Below, piece by piece: positions 1 to 7,175 of a DNA stretch of 15,851 nt. The notes beneath the pieces are model-generated. The model searched no databases, was not told the DNA's origin, and was given only the letters and a program-made list of their open reading frames with translations. Origin of the DNA: Proteobacteria bacterium SPGG2 (lineage in GTDB: Bacteria; Pseudomonadota; Gammaproteobacteria; Acidiferrobacterales; SPGG2); assembly GCA_001643475.1 (NCBI GenBank), contig LXTK01000026.1, positions 608-16,458 on the forward strand, given 5' to 3'. Within the stretch, counting starts at the first letter, position 1. Each line of letters opens with the position of its first letter. A program made the translations under genes and the position numbers.

Positions 1-170
1 TACTCGTCCCGAACTTGCGGCACTTGGGCTTCCTGCCCATCGGGAACAATCCTTGCCTTGCACATCGCGTCGGCCGTGAGCCGTTAAGCGTCAGACGGCA
101 GACAAGGGGCAAGGCCCGAGCAGCTTCGTCGTCTTCTGACGCGTTTCCTAATGACTGACTAACAAACTAA
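1..170. other. Left-edge region without an identifiable gene
   Basis: No gene is recognised here. On the + strand one frame is open from the window edge (about position 3) to a TGA at 153-155. It could be the 3' end of a gene converging on maf, since in E. coli rluC occupies that place, but its translation does not resemble RluC and I do not claim it. Immediately after lies a run with stops in all three + frames (TGACTGACTAA, 153-163). The segment contains an inverted repeat GCGTCAGA (88-95) / TCTGACGC (135-142) and inside it a tight hairpin GGGC-AAG-GCCC (107-117). No T-run follows on either strand, so it is not a typical intrinsic terminator. Confidence 0.3.
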
Positions 171-758
171 TCACAAGATTTCGATTCCCTCATTCTTGAG
201 CATTTGTACCAGGCGAATAAGTGGTAGGCCGATGATGACGCTCGGATCGTCACCTTCCACTCGAGATAACAATGCAATCCCTAAGCCTTCTACTTTCACG
301 CTACCGGTGCAATCGTAGGGTTGTTCGGCGCGAAGGTAGTTTTCGATCTCGCTCTCAGTAAGTTCTCGAAACAGCACCCTGATCGGTACCGTATCGCACT
401 GGATGTGTCCGCTTTGGTTATTCAACAAGGCCAACCCCGTGTGCAAGGTAGTCCAGTTTGCCGATGCTTGACGCAACTGTTCAACTGCATGCTCGTGACT
501 GTTGGGCTTGCCGATTGGAGCGCCGGTGGCGTTGACGGCCACTTGGTCGGCGCCGATTATCAGCGCGTTGCCCACGCTGGCGGCAACCGCGCGCGCCTTG
601 GCCACTGCAAGTCGCTTGACCAGTGCCTCCGGACCCTCGCCGGGGTTAGGTGATTCGTCTACATCGGGGGCAACGACGTCAAAGGTGAGGCGCAGACGCT
701 CGAGTAGCTTTTTACGATAAGGTGACGACGAAGCAAGGACAATTTTTGGATAAGGCAT
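171..758 (-). CDS. yceF: Maf-family nucleotide pyrophosphatase, YceF type
   Basis: 195-residue Maf/HAM1-like protein, the usual family length. It begins with the signature SSSPYRKKLL (residues 10-19), followed by the catalytic-aspartate motif GADQVA (69-74, Asp71), GKP (83-85) and HTG (106-108). The C-terminal block CTGSVKVEGLG then GLPLIRL is characteristic of the YceF subgroup, which in E. coli hydrolyses 7-methyl-GTP to its monophosphate as a cytoplasmic house-cleaning enzyme. Substrate assignment rests on subgroup resemblance, not on direct proof. The gene is transcribed away from the yceD-rpmF-plsX operon, as in E. coli. The ATG start leaves no good ribosome binding site visible. A possible -10 (TATACT on the minus strand, + strand 797-802) lies upstream but has no convincing -35. 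Confidence 0.93.
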   Translation of the reverse strand: MPYPKIVLASSSPYRKKLLERLRLTFDVVAPDVDESPNPGEGPEALVKRLAVAKARAVAASVGNALIIGADQVAVNATGAPIGKPNSHEHAVEQLRQASANWTTLHTGLALLNNQSGHIQCDTVPIRVLFRELTESEIENYLRAEQPYDCTGSVKVEGLGIALLSRVEGDDPSVIIGLPLIRLVQMLKNEGIEIL

Positions 759-768
759 GTTAGTGGCT

Positions 769-815
769 AGTAGCGAGTAAGAGCACCTGCAGGCGAGTAT
801 AGCCCTCGCTACTCG
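769..815. repeat. CGAGTA repeats and 9-bp inverted repeat between maf and yceD
   Basis: CGAGTA occurs at 774-779 and 794-799 in direct orientation, with its complement TACTCG at 810-815. The outer pair forms a perfect 9-bp inverted repeat, AGTAGCGAG (769-777) and CTCGCTACT (805-813). The motif sits just upstream of the yceD promoter and within the presumed maf leader. It could be an operator for the divergent genes or an RNA hairpin in the maf 5' leader. No regulator is identified. Confidence 0.45.
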
Positions 816-825
816 ATCCCATATT

Positions 826-854
826 TTGACATAGATTACGGGCAGTTATATGAT
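826..854 (+). promoter_or_regulatory. Near-consensus sigma70 promoter for the yceD-rpmF-plsX-fab operon
   Basis: A perfect -35 TTGACA (826-831) is followed after exactly 17 bp by TATGAT (849-854), one mismatch from the -10 consensus. Transcription would start near 861-863 and give a leader of about 25 nt before the yceD ATG at 887. The position fits the known logic of the operon, whose rpmF and fab genes are growth-rate-linked in E. coli. This is the best promoter match in the window. Confidence 0.8.
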
Positions 855-886
855 GCGCGGCCAAGTTACGAGGGCGCCTAGGATAG

Positions 887-1387
887 ATGCGGGCTGGTAG
901 TTTGCCAGCGGTGGTGGAGCCCATAAAGTTGGCCGACTCTGGTACCCGCTTGACGGGCCAGTTGCCGGTAAAGGCTATGGGCCGCCTGCGGGCGCTGTGT
1001 CTGGATGAGAGCGACAAGGTGAGTATCGATCTGTCGTTCGAACGCAGCAGCGATCGCACTCTAGGGCGGATGCAGGGTACTATTGTAGCCAGCCTGCAAG
1101 TTGTATGTCAGCGGTGTCTGGAGAAGATGACGCTGGTCCTCAGGGCAGAACCATCGGTAATACTGATTAGGGCCCAAGACCGGGAGGATATAATAGGGCG
1201 AGATACTGATTCGCTTGTCGTAGACGGCCCCATCTTGTTAAGCAATATTGTCGAGGACGAGTTGTTATTAGCGATGCCGATGGTGCCAATGCATGATATC
1301 GATGCATGTCTAGCTGGTGAATATCGACACCGCCAGGAGAGACCCAATCCGTTTTCGGTTTTGGGCCAACTAAAACATAGGGACTAA
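887..1387 (+). CDS. yceD: YceD (DUF177), ribosome-assembly-linked protein
   Basis: 166-residue DUF177 protein. The family hallmark CQRCLE (Cys74 and Cys77) is present, followed by the acidic segment ending EDELLLAMPMVPMH and the C-terminal NPFSVLGQLK typical of gammaproteobacterial YceD. The precise biochemical role is not settled. Family members are almost always encoded directly before rpmF, and the plant/bacterial relatives are connected with 23S rRNA accumulation. The ATG at 887 is chosen because it follows the promoter by a short leader and gives a full-length N-terminus. The ribosome binding site is weak (GAGGG 12 nt upstream, AGGA 3 nt upstream). First gene of the operon; rpmF follows after 27 nt. 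Confidence 0.92.
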   Translation: MRAGSLPAVVEPIKLADSGTRLTGQLPVKAMGRLRALCLDESDKVSIDLSFERSSDRTLGRMQGTIVASLQVVCQRCLEKMTLVLRAEPSVILIRAQDREDIIGRDTDSLVVDGPILLSNIVEDELLLAMPMVPMHDIDACLAGEYRHRQERPNPFSVLGQLKHRD

Positions 1388-1414
1388 TTGTAGCGTTTTT
1401 TGAGAGGATCTGGC

Positions 1415-1609
1415 ATGGCCGTACAGAAAAGCCGAAAAACCCCATCGCGGCGCGGAATGCGCCGTTCACACGACGCCTTAGATAAGCCGACATTGTCGAT
1501 TGATTCGACTAGCGGTGAGACGCATCGTCGCCACCACGTGACAGCCGATGGATTTTATCGTGGTCGAAAGGTTGTTGAGACACCCGAGAGCGACGTAGAC
1601 GCCGACTAA
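1415..1609 (+). CDS. rpmF: 50S ribosomal protein L32
   Basis: 64-residue L32. It starts MAVQKSRKTPSRRGMRRSHDAL and carries the conserved core ETHRRHHVTADGFYRGRKVV, both diagnostic of bacterial L32. A longer frame opens at a TTG at 1400, but the ATG at 1415 is preferred: the family begins MAVQ, and GAGAGG (1402-1407) sits 7 nt upstream as a good ribosome binding site. No cysteines are present, so this is the zinc-independent form. The C-terminal acidic tail (PESDVDAD) is a little longer than in E. coli (57 residues). It is a component of the large subunit near the peptidyl-transferase side. The gene lies between yceD and plsX, the standard arrangement linking ribosome and membrane synthesis. 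Confidence 0.96.
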   Translation: MAVQKSRKTPSRRGMRRSHDALDKPTLSIDSTSGETHRRHHVTADGFYRGRKVVETPESDVDAD

Positions 1610-1639
1610 CGATACGCGGCCAAGGAGAATTTTAAACCT

Positions 1640-2662
1640 TTGACGGCTACCATTGCCTTGGACGCTATGGGTGGCGACCATGGTCCGGGTGTTACGGTAC
1701 CGGCAGCCTTGGCAGCCCTGCGTCGCCACGCCTCGATAAAACTTATCCTTGTCGGCCAGCGCGATGCGCTGGTGCCAGAGCTCCAAAAACAGCGCGCGGG
1801 GGAGAGTGAACGGCTTTCCATTCATCATGCGTCACAGCTAGTTGGCATGGATGAGCCGCCAGCGCAGGCGCTGCGCACGAAAAAGGACTCTTCTATGCGC
1901 GTGGCGATCAACCTTGTAAAGACAGGAGGCGCCCAGGCATGTGTCAGCGCCGGTAATACGGGCGCACTGATGGCAACAGCGCGCTTCGTCCTGAAGACGC
2001 TTCCGGGAATTGATCGACCGGCGATTATTGCAACCTTGCCTACAATCCAGGGGCATGTTCATGTGCTGGATCTTGGCGCCAATGTTGACTGTACCGCCGA
2101 GCAATTACTGCAGTTCGCGATCATGGGTTCAATATTGGTTAGTTCTATAGAAGATAATCCGAGCCCACGCGTAGGCTTGTTAAATATCGGCGAGGAAGAC
2201 ATTAAGGGCAATGAGACGGTAAAGGGTGCGGCCGAGTTGTTGCGAAACAGCAAAGTCAATTATTGTGGTTACGTGGAGGGTGATGCGATTTATACTGGTG
2301 ATATGGACGTGGTGATCTGCGATGGATTTGTCGGGAACGTGGCACTGAAAACTAGCGAGGGCCTAGCCAAGATGATCACTCATTTCATGCGCCAGGAATT
2401 TCGACGTAACATACTTACTAAAGTGGCCGGATTGGTCTCGCTGCCCGTCTTGAAGAGCTTTCACAGGCGGGTTGATCCGCGACGTTACAATGGAGCCAGT
2501 CTCGCCGGCCTTAATGGAGTCGTTATAAAAAGTCATGGCGGCGCTGATACTCTAGCCTTCAGATATGCTATTGAGGAAGCATTGAATGAGGTAACCAAAC
2601 ATTTCCCGGAACAGATCAACGAGAAATTGGAATCGATGTTGGTAAAAGAGGGAGTAACTTGA
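1640..2662 (+). CDS. plsX: Phosphate acyltransferase PlsX
   Basis: 340 residues. PlsX converts acyl-ACP and phosphate to acyl-phosphate, the acyl donor for PlsY in phosphatidic acid synthesis, and acts at the inner face of the membrane. Visible landmarks are the N-terminal DAMGGDHGP (8-16), SAGNTGAL (103-110), DLGAN (144-148), the NIGEE/KGN block, CDGFVGNVALK and the C-terminal YNGASLAGLNG. The start is a TTG at 1640. The only nearby in-frame ATG lies inside the DAMGGDHGP motif, so it cannot be the start. AAGGAG (1622-1627) upstream is 12 nt away, somewhat long. The stop overlaps the fabH start by four bases, suggesting translational coupling. Confidence 0.96.
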   Translation: MTATIALDAMGGDHGPGVTVPAALAALRRHASIKLILVGQRDALVPELQKQRAGESERLSIHHASQLVGMDEPPAQALRTKKDSSMRVAINLVKTGGAQACVSAGNTGALMATARFVLKTLPGIDRPAIIATLPTIQGHVHVLDLGANVDCTAEQLLQFAIMGSILVSSIEDNPSPRVGLLNIGEEDIKGNETVKGAAELLRNSKVNYCGYVEGDAIYTGDMDVVICDGFVGNVALKTSEGLAKMITHFMRQEFRRNILTKVAGLVSLPVLKSFHRRVDPRRYNGASLAGLNGVVIKSHGGADTLAFRYAIEEALNEVTKHFPEQINEKLESMLVKEGVT

Positions 2663-3627
2663 AGTATTCACGTGTGATTGGCAGCGGCGGTTACTTACCG
2701 GAGAAGGTAATGACCAATGCCGACTTGGAAAAGATGGTCGACACTTCCGATGAGTGGATTGTGTCGCGTACCGGTGTGCGCGAACGTCGTATAGCCGCAG
2801 ACGGAGAGCACACCGTTGATCTCGCAGAGCATGCAACCCGTCGTGCCATCGAAACAGCCGGCATCGACGTTGGCGACATCGATCTGATTGTGGTAGCAAC
2901 AACTACGCCGGACCAAGTCTTTCCGAGTACTGCTTGTCTTTTGCAGAAACGCCTGGGAATCCACGGGTGTCCAGCCTTTGATGTGCAGGCAGTATGCACG
3001 GGTTTCGTTTACGCGTTGGATGTGGCCGACAAGTTTGTACGTACCAACAGCGCCGAGTGTGCGCTAGTAGTGGGGGCAGAAACGTTTTCTCGAATCATAG
3101 ACTGGACTGATCGAAACACTTGCGTGCTGTTTGGCGACGGCGCAGGGGCGGTGCTGTTGAAAGCGGCCGATGAACCGGGAATCATATCATCGCATTTACA
3201 TGCGGATGGGCAATATACCGAATTGCTCGAGGTGCCGGCCGGTGTTTCCAAGAGCTACGACAAAGTAATTAACGGCGAGGCCTACGTGACTATGGGGGGA
3301 GCCGAGGTGTTTAAGGTAGCTGTCAAACGACTTGGCAGCATCGTTGATGAGACCTTGGAAGCAAACAATATGAAGAAATCGGATGTGACCTGGCTGGTAC
3401 CGCACCAGGCGAACATTCGCATTATCACGGCCACCGCCAAGAAGCTCGGTTTGTCGATGGACCACGTAGTGGTCACTATTGATCGGCATGGCAACACGTC
3501 AGCCGCATCGATACCGCTCGCATTCGACGAGGCGGTGCGCGATGGGCGCATCAAACGAGGTGATATCGTCTTAATGGAGGCGTTCGGCGGCGGTTTCACT
3601 TGGGGTTCGGTACTTCTTAACTACTGA
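2659..3627 (+). CDS. fabH: Beta-ketoacyl-ACP synthase III (FabH)
   Basis: 322 residues. FabH condenses acetyl-CoA with malonyl-ACP to start fatty acid chains. The catalytic triad is readable: Cys113 in QAVCTGF, His249 in VPHQANIRI and Asn279 in HGNTSAAS. The C-terminal EAFGGGFTWGS is typical. The start is TTG at 2659, overlapping the plsX stop (TTGA). GGGAG (2650-2654) lies 4 nt upstream as ribosome binding site. An in-frame GTG at codon 6 is a less likely alternative, because the N-terminal strand begins before it. The gene is followed by a 140-nt gap holding a degenerate inverted repeat. Confidence 0.96.
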   Translation: MKYSRVIGSGGYLPEKVMTNADLEKMVDTSDEWIVSRTGVRERRIAADGEHTVDLAEHATRRAIETAGIDVGDIDLIVVATTTPDQVFPSTACLLQKRLGIHGCPAFDVQAVCTGFVYALDVADKFVRTNSAECALVVGAETFSRIIDWTDRNTCVLFGDGAGAVLLKAADEPGIISSHLHADGQYTELLEVPAGVSKSYDKVINGEAYVTMGGAEVFKVAVKRLGSIVDETLEANNMKKSDVTWLVPHQANIRIITATAKKLGLSMDHVVVTIDRHGNTSAASIPLAFDEAVRDGRIKRGDIVLMEAFGGGFTWGSVLLNY

Positions 3628-3635
3628 GAACTACT

Positions 3636-3730
3636 CAACGCAGAGAGGCAAAGGGGGCAAAGTTTTTTGCTACCTTCAAAAACTCCTCATTTGGAATTTC
3701 TTCGTGTTTTCGGGCCTTTGCGTTGCGTTG
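3636..3730. repeat. Degenerate dispersed-type inverted repeat between fabH and fabD
   Basis: The left arm begins CAACGCAGAGAGGCAAAGG (from 3636) and the right arm ends CCTTTGCGTTGCGTTG (3715-3730). The right arm reversed reads CAACGCAACGCAAAGG, so the arms pair imperfectly. The centre contains TTCTTCGTGTTTTCG. This resembles the common genome-dispersed family built from CGCAGAGACGCAAAGG and CTTTGCGTCTTTGCGTTG modules seen in many environmental Proteobacteria. A T-run (3731-3735) follows the right arm. The repeat splits plsX-fabH from fabD and could act as a weak terminator or RNA-processing site. Confidence 0.6.
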
Positions 3731-3767
3731 TTTTTGATCATCTAGATCTGGTTGTTCGGTAACGGTA

Positions 3768-4709
3768 GTGTCGCTTGCTTTTGTTTTTCCTGGACAGGGA
3801 TCCCAATCGGTTGGGATGTTGGCTGCGATGGCGGCGGATTACGTCGATATCGAGCGTACATTTGCCGAAGCGTCAGAAGCGCTTGGTTTTGATCTTTGGC
3901 AGCTTGTCCAGAATGGCCCAGAGGACAGTCTCAATAAGACGACGAACACCCAACCAGCGATGTTAGCAGCCGGTGTAGCAGTATGGCGTGTATGGCAATC
4001 TCGCGGCGGACCTTTGCCAGATTACATGGCTGGCCACAGCCTAGGCGAATATACAGCGCTTGTATGCGCGCGCGCTATCGAGTTTAAGGAGGCTGTACAA
4101 TTAGTCGCGGATCGAGGGCGATTTATGCAAGAGGCTGTACCAATCGGCGAAGGTGCAATGGCGGCGATCATCGGCCTTGATGATGATGCCGTACGACAAG
4201 TCTGTGAACAGGTTGCTGCTGGCGACGTCGTGGCGCCGGTCAACTTCAATGCTCCCGGACAAGTAGTGGTTGCCGGTGCCACAGCGGCGGTAGAACGCGT
4301 TGTTGATCAAGCCAAATCAGCGGGCGCACGTCGCGCGGTGTTGTTACCGGTAAGCGGACCGTTTCACAGTGCTTTGATGCACCCGGCGGTCGGACGTATG
4401 GCAGAGCGTTTGCGCGAAACGGATATTCGCAATCCGAAAATACCCGTGATCCACAATTCGCATGTTGAAACGGAGACTGATCCAACCGCGATTCGAAACG
4501 TGCTTGTGCAACAGATTGAGTCACCGGTGCGCTGGGTGGAAACCATACAGAAAATGATTACGCTGGGTGTCGATAGGATCGTTGAATGTGGTCCAGGCAA
4601 GGTGCTGGCCGGCTTGAACAAACGCATCGCGCGTGACGCGCGATCATTGGCGGTGTCTGATACCGATAGTCTTGCTGCCGCATTATCCGCGGTAGGCGGA
4701 GACACCTAA
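3768..4709 (+). CDS. fabD: Malonyl-CoA:ACP transacylase (FabD)
   Basis: 313 residues. FabD transfers malonyl from CoA to the ACP phosphopantetheine arm. The N-terminus has FVFPGQGSQ. The nucleophile Ser91 is in GHSLGEY, Arg116 in VADRGRFMQ holds the malonyl carboxylate, and His200 in GPFHSALMHPA completes the catalytic pair. The start is GTG at 3768: an in-frame stop at 3735-3737 excludes anything longer except non-start codons, and any shorter start would cut the FPGQGSQ motif. No clear ribosome binding site is visible, so translation may be weak. fabG follows after 16 nt. Confidence 0.95.
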   Translation: MSLAFVFPGQGSQSVGMLAAMAADYVDIERTFAEASEALGFDLWQLVQNGPEDSLNKTTNTQPAMLAAGVAVWRVWQSRGGPLPDYMAGHSLGEYTALVCARAIEFKEAVQLVADRGRFMQEAVPIGEGAMAAIIGLDDDAVRQVCEQVAAGDVVAPVNFNAPGQVVVAGATAAVERVVDQAKSAGARRAVLLPVSGPFHSALMHPAVGRMAERLRETDIRNPKIPVIHNSHVETETDPTAIRNVLVQQIESPVRWVETIQKMITLGVDRIVECGPGKVLAGLNKRIARDARSLAVSDTDSLAAALSAVGGDT

Positions 4710-4725
4710 TTTTTGTGCAAGAAAA

Positions 4726-5475
4726 ATGGAAAAACTTTTGAAAGATGAAGTCGCCCTAATAACGGGTGCGAGTCGAGGTATCGGGCTTGCGATTGCACTG
4801 GAACTTGGGCGACAAGGAGCGTTTGTTGTCGGCACATCTAGGTCGACCGGTGGCGCGGAAAGTATTGATAGTCGCTTTAAAGAGAACGCGATTGAAGGTC
4901 AAGGTATGGTCTTGAATGTCACCGATGCAGATTCTATCGAGCAGGTATTGGCAAAAATGGCACAGACTTGTGGGTCGGCGTCGATTCTTGTGAACAATGC
5001 TGGCATCACACGTGACAATCTGCTCATGCGAATGAAAGAAGAAGACTGGGATGTTATTGTCGATACTAATCTCAAATCTGTATTTCGACTGTCGCGGGCG
5101 TGTATCAGGCCCATGATCAAGGCGCGGGGCGGGCGGATTATCAATATCAGTTCGGTTGTCGCTGCTACCGGTAACCCTGGGCAAGCAAACTACGCTGCCG
5201 CCAAAGCGGGCGTGGTGGGTTTTACGCGAGCGCTTGCGCGTGAACTTGGCGGACGTAACATCACGGTCAATGCGGTAGCACCCGGGTTTATCGATACCGA
5301 TATGACCCGGGCCTTACCGGCGGAGCAGGCGCAGGCACTATTGCAGCAAATACCCTTAGGACGCCTGGGGCTGGTGGAAGAGGTAGCGTACGCTGTGGCC
5401 TTTCTGGCGTCGCCACGCGCTGCCTATATCACCGGTGCCACGGTGCACGTGAATGGCGGCATGTATATGAATTAA
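4726..5475 (+). CDS. fabG: 3-oxoacyl-ACP reductase (FabG)
   Basis: 249-residue classical short-chain dehydrogenase that reduces 3-ketoacyl-ACP with NADPH in each elongation cycle. The cofactor motif TGASRGIG is at 13-20 and NNAG at 90-93. The catalytic tetrad is Asn115, Ser143, Tyr156 (YAAAK) and Lys160, all present. The C-terminus GATVHVNGGMYMN matches FabG (family end VNGGMYM). Position between fabD and acpP confirms the assignment against other SDRs. The ATG at 4726 has only a poor purine-rich leader (CAAGAAAA). Confidence 0.96.
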   Translation: MEKLLKDEVALITGASRGIGLAIALELGRQGAFVVGTSRSTGGAESIDSRFKENAIEGQGMVLNVTDADSIEQVLAKMAQTCGSASILVNNAGITRDNLLMRMKEEDWDVIVDTNLKSVFRLSRACIRPMIKARGGRIINISSVVAATGNPGQANYAAAKAGVVGFTRALARELGGRNITVNAVAPGFIDTDMTRALPAEQAQALLQQIPLGRLGLVEEVAYAVAFLASPRAAYITGATVHVNGGMYMN

Positions 5476-5584
5476 AAGGCGTTTATTTGCTAGAGACTGT
5501 ATCGTAGACGGGATGATGCAATTATGATACCTATGCGCCGTTGCAGAGACGTCAAACTAGGATGTCGTGGAGGAATAGGCTGAT

Positions 5585-5821
5585 ATGAGCAGCGTCGAAG
5601 AACGCGTCAAGAAGATCGTTGTCGAGCAACTGGGGGTTAACGAGAACGAAGTAAGTTTGGGGTCGTCTTTTGTTGATGATCTAGGCGCAGATTCTCTAGA
5701 TACGGTCGAGTTGGTGATGGCTTTGGAGGAAGAGTTCGGAACTGAGATTACGGACGAACAAGCAGAAAAAATCACCACGGTGCAACACGCGGTCGAGTAC
5801 ATCAACTCGAAAATGAACTGA
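5585..5821 (+). CDS. acpP: Acyl carrier protein
   Basis: 78-residue acidic four-helix protein that carries growing acyl chains. The phosphopantetheine site is Ser37 in GADSLDTVEL. Length and sequence are those of gammaproteobacterial AcpP, including ERVKKIVVEQLGV and the C-terminal VQHAVEYI. A good ribosome binding site GGAGG (5569-5573) lies 11 nt before the ATG. The 109-nt gap before it is the place where other gammaproteobacteria have a separate acpP promoter. A TATGAT (5523-5528) is present there but lacks a recognisable -35, so I do not annotate it. A GC-rich hairpin follows the gene. Confidence 0.97.
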   Translation: MSSVEERVKKIVVEQLGVNENEVSLGSSFVDDLGADSLDTVELVMALEEEFGTEITDEQAEKITTVQHAVEYINSKMN

Positions 5822-5840
5822 TCGCATTTTCCTACCCCAC

Positions 5841-5874
5841 AGGGGCCGTGACCACGGGGGTGGGTGCGGCCCTT
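5841..5874 (+). terminator. GC-rich hairpin between acpP and fabF, possible attenuator
   Basis: GGGCCG (5843-5848) pairs perfectly with CGGCCC (5867-5872). The inner CCAC (5852-5855) and GTGG (5860-5863) can add a second short stem. Only a broken T-rich tract (TTCGGTTTATCT) follows, so it is not a strong intrinsic terminator. A partial stop here would raise acpP mRNA above fabF, as is usual for the very abundant ACP. This role is inference. Confidence 0.35.
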
Positions 5875-5933
5875 CGGTTTATCTCTAACCCTGTCATCAT
5901 GGGTATCATCGCATCAACGACGAGGATCCGTTT

Positions 5934-7175
5934 TTGAGTAGGCGGCGTGTTGTCATCACTGGACTGGGCATTCTTTCGCCGCTTGGCATAGGCGTAGAAG
6001 AAAATTGGCGTAATCTCTGTGCTGGGCACAGTGGAATCGGGCCGGTGACCCATTTCGACGCGACCGTGTTTCGCTGCCGTATCGCGGGCGAGGTTAAAGA
6101 CTTCGAGGTCACGAATTATCTTCCGGCGAAGGAAGCGCGACGAATGGATCGATTTATCCAACTCGGGATGGCGGCAAGTATTGAAGCGATTCAAGCATCA
6201 GGCCTCGAAGTAACTGACGCCAACGCTTCACGTATTGGCGTACACCTTGGTTCGGGTATCGGTGGGGTAGGAACCATAGAGTCGACTACCCAACTCTATT
6301 TGGAGAAAGGCCCACGCCGCGTATCGCCTTTCTATGTCCCAATGAGTATTGCCAACATGTTGTCGGGCGACGTGTCTATCATGTTTGGATTCAAGGGCCC
6401 AAACTTGACTATCGTTACTGCCTGTTCGACTGCGACCCATTCTATTGGTGATGCCGGGCGGTTAATCGAATATGGTGATGCTGATGTTATGGTGGCCGGT
6501 GGTGCAGAAGCGGCGATAACGCCTACCGGCCTCGCCGGTTTTGGCAATGCCAAAGCACTTAGTACCCGTAACGATGATCCAACCGCAGCAAGTCGTCCAT
6601 GGGACAAGGACCGCGATGGTTTTGTACTCAGTGAAGGTGCTGGTGTCGTAATACTTGAAGAGCTCAGTCATGCCCAAAGGCGTGGCGCCACCATTTATGC
6701 AGAGTTGGCGGGTTTCGGTCTAAGTGGTGACGCCTATCATATGACTAGCCCGTCCGAAGATGGCGAGGGCGCAATGCGCTGCATGCAAAATGCCATGCGC
6801 AATGCTGGTATAAACCCGGAACAGGTGGACTACATCAACGCCCATGGGACCTCGACGGATGCCGGCGATCGGGCAGAGACCATGGCAATCAAGACCACGT
6901 TTGGTGAATATGCGTACAAGATTCCGATCAGCTCCACAAAGTCTATGACTGGCCATTTACTCGGTGCGGCAGGTGGGGTCGAGGCGGTGTATACCGCACT
7001 TTCGATATATCATCATACTATTCCTGCAACAATAAACCTTGTAACGCCTGGGAAAGACTGCGACTTAGATTTTGTACCTGGGAGTGCGCGCGAGAAAAAT
7101 ATTAAGGTCGCGTTGTCTAATTCCTTCGGCTTTGGCGGAACCAATGGCACACTTGTAATGTGCCAGGCTACGTGA
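5934..7175 (+). CDS. fabF: Beta-ketoacyl-ACP synthase II (FabF)
   Basis: 413 residues, the standard KAS II length. It elongates acyl-ACP by condensation with malonyl-ACP. The Cys-His-His catalytic set is visible: Cys164 in TACSTATHS, His304 in NAHGTSTDAGD and His341 in STKSMTGHLLGAAG, with Lys336. The C-terminus NSFGFGGTNGTLV is typical. The start is TTG at 5934 (MSRRRVVITGLG), with GAGG (5922-5925) 8 nt upstream; no ATG or GTG near the N-terminus would keep the first strand. The stop overlaps the proposed pabB GTG by four bases. Confidence 0.96.
   Translation: MSRRRVVITGLGILSPLGIGVEENWRNLCAGHSGIGPVTHFDATVFRCRIAGEVKDFEVTNYLPAKEARRMDRFIQLGMAASIEAIQASGLEVTDANASRIGVHLGSGIGGVGTIESTTQLYLEKGPRRVSPFYVPMSIANMLSGDVSIMFGFKGPNLTIVTACSTATHSIGDAGRLIEYGDADVMVAGGAEAAITPTGLAGFGNAKALSTRNDDPTAASRPWDKDRDGFVLSEGAGVVILEELSHAQRRGATIYAELAGFGLSGDAYHMTSPSEDGEGAMRCMQNAMRNAGINPEQVDYINAHGTSTDAGDRAETMAIKTTFGEYAYKIPISSTKSMTGHLLGAAGGVEAVYTALSIYHHTIPATINLVTPGKDCDLDFVPGSAREKNIKVALSNSFGFGGTNGTLVMCQAT

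Noticed and set aside
321..653. Open frame on the + strand across maf, and similar long antisense frames over plsX, fabG and pabC (for example 4756-5184 and 8925-9347 on the minus strand)
   Set aside because: They lie opposite well-identified genes, show no domain or composition of a real protein and are explained as frame shadows.
5523..5528. TATGAT as -10 of a separate acpP promoter
   Set aside because: No -35-like hexamer lies 16-18 bp upstream, so the call would rest on one hexamer only.
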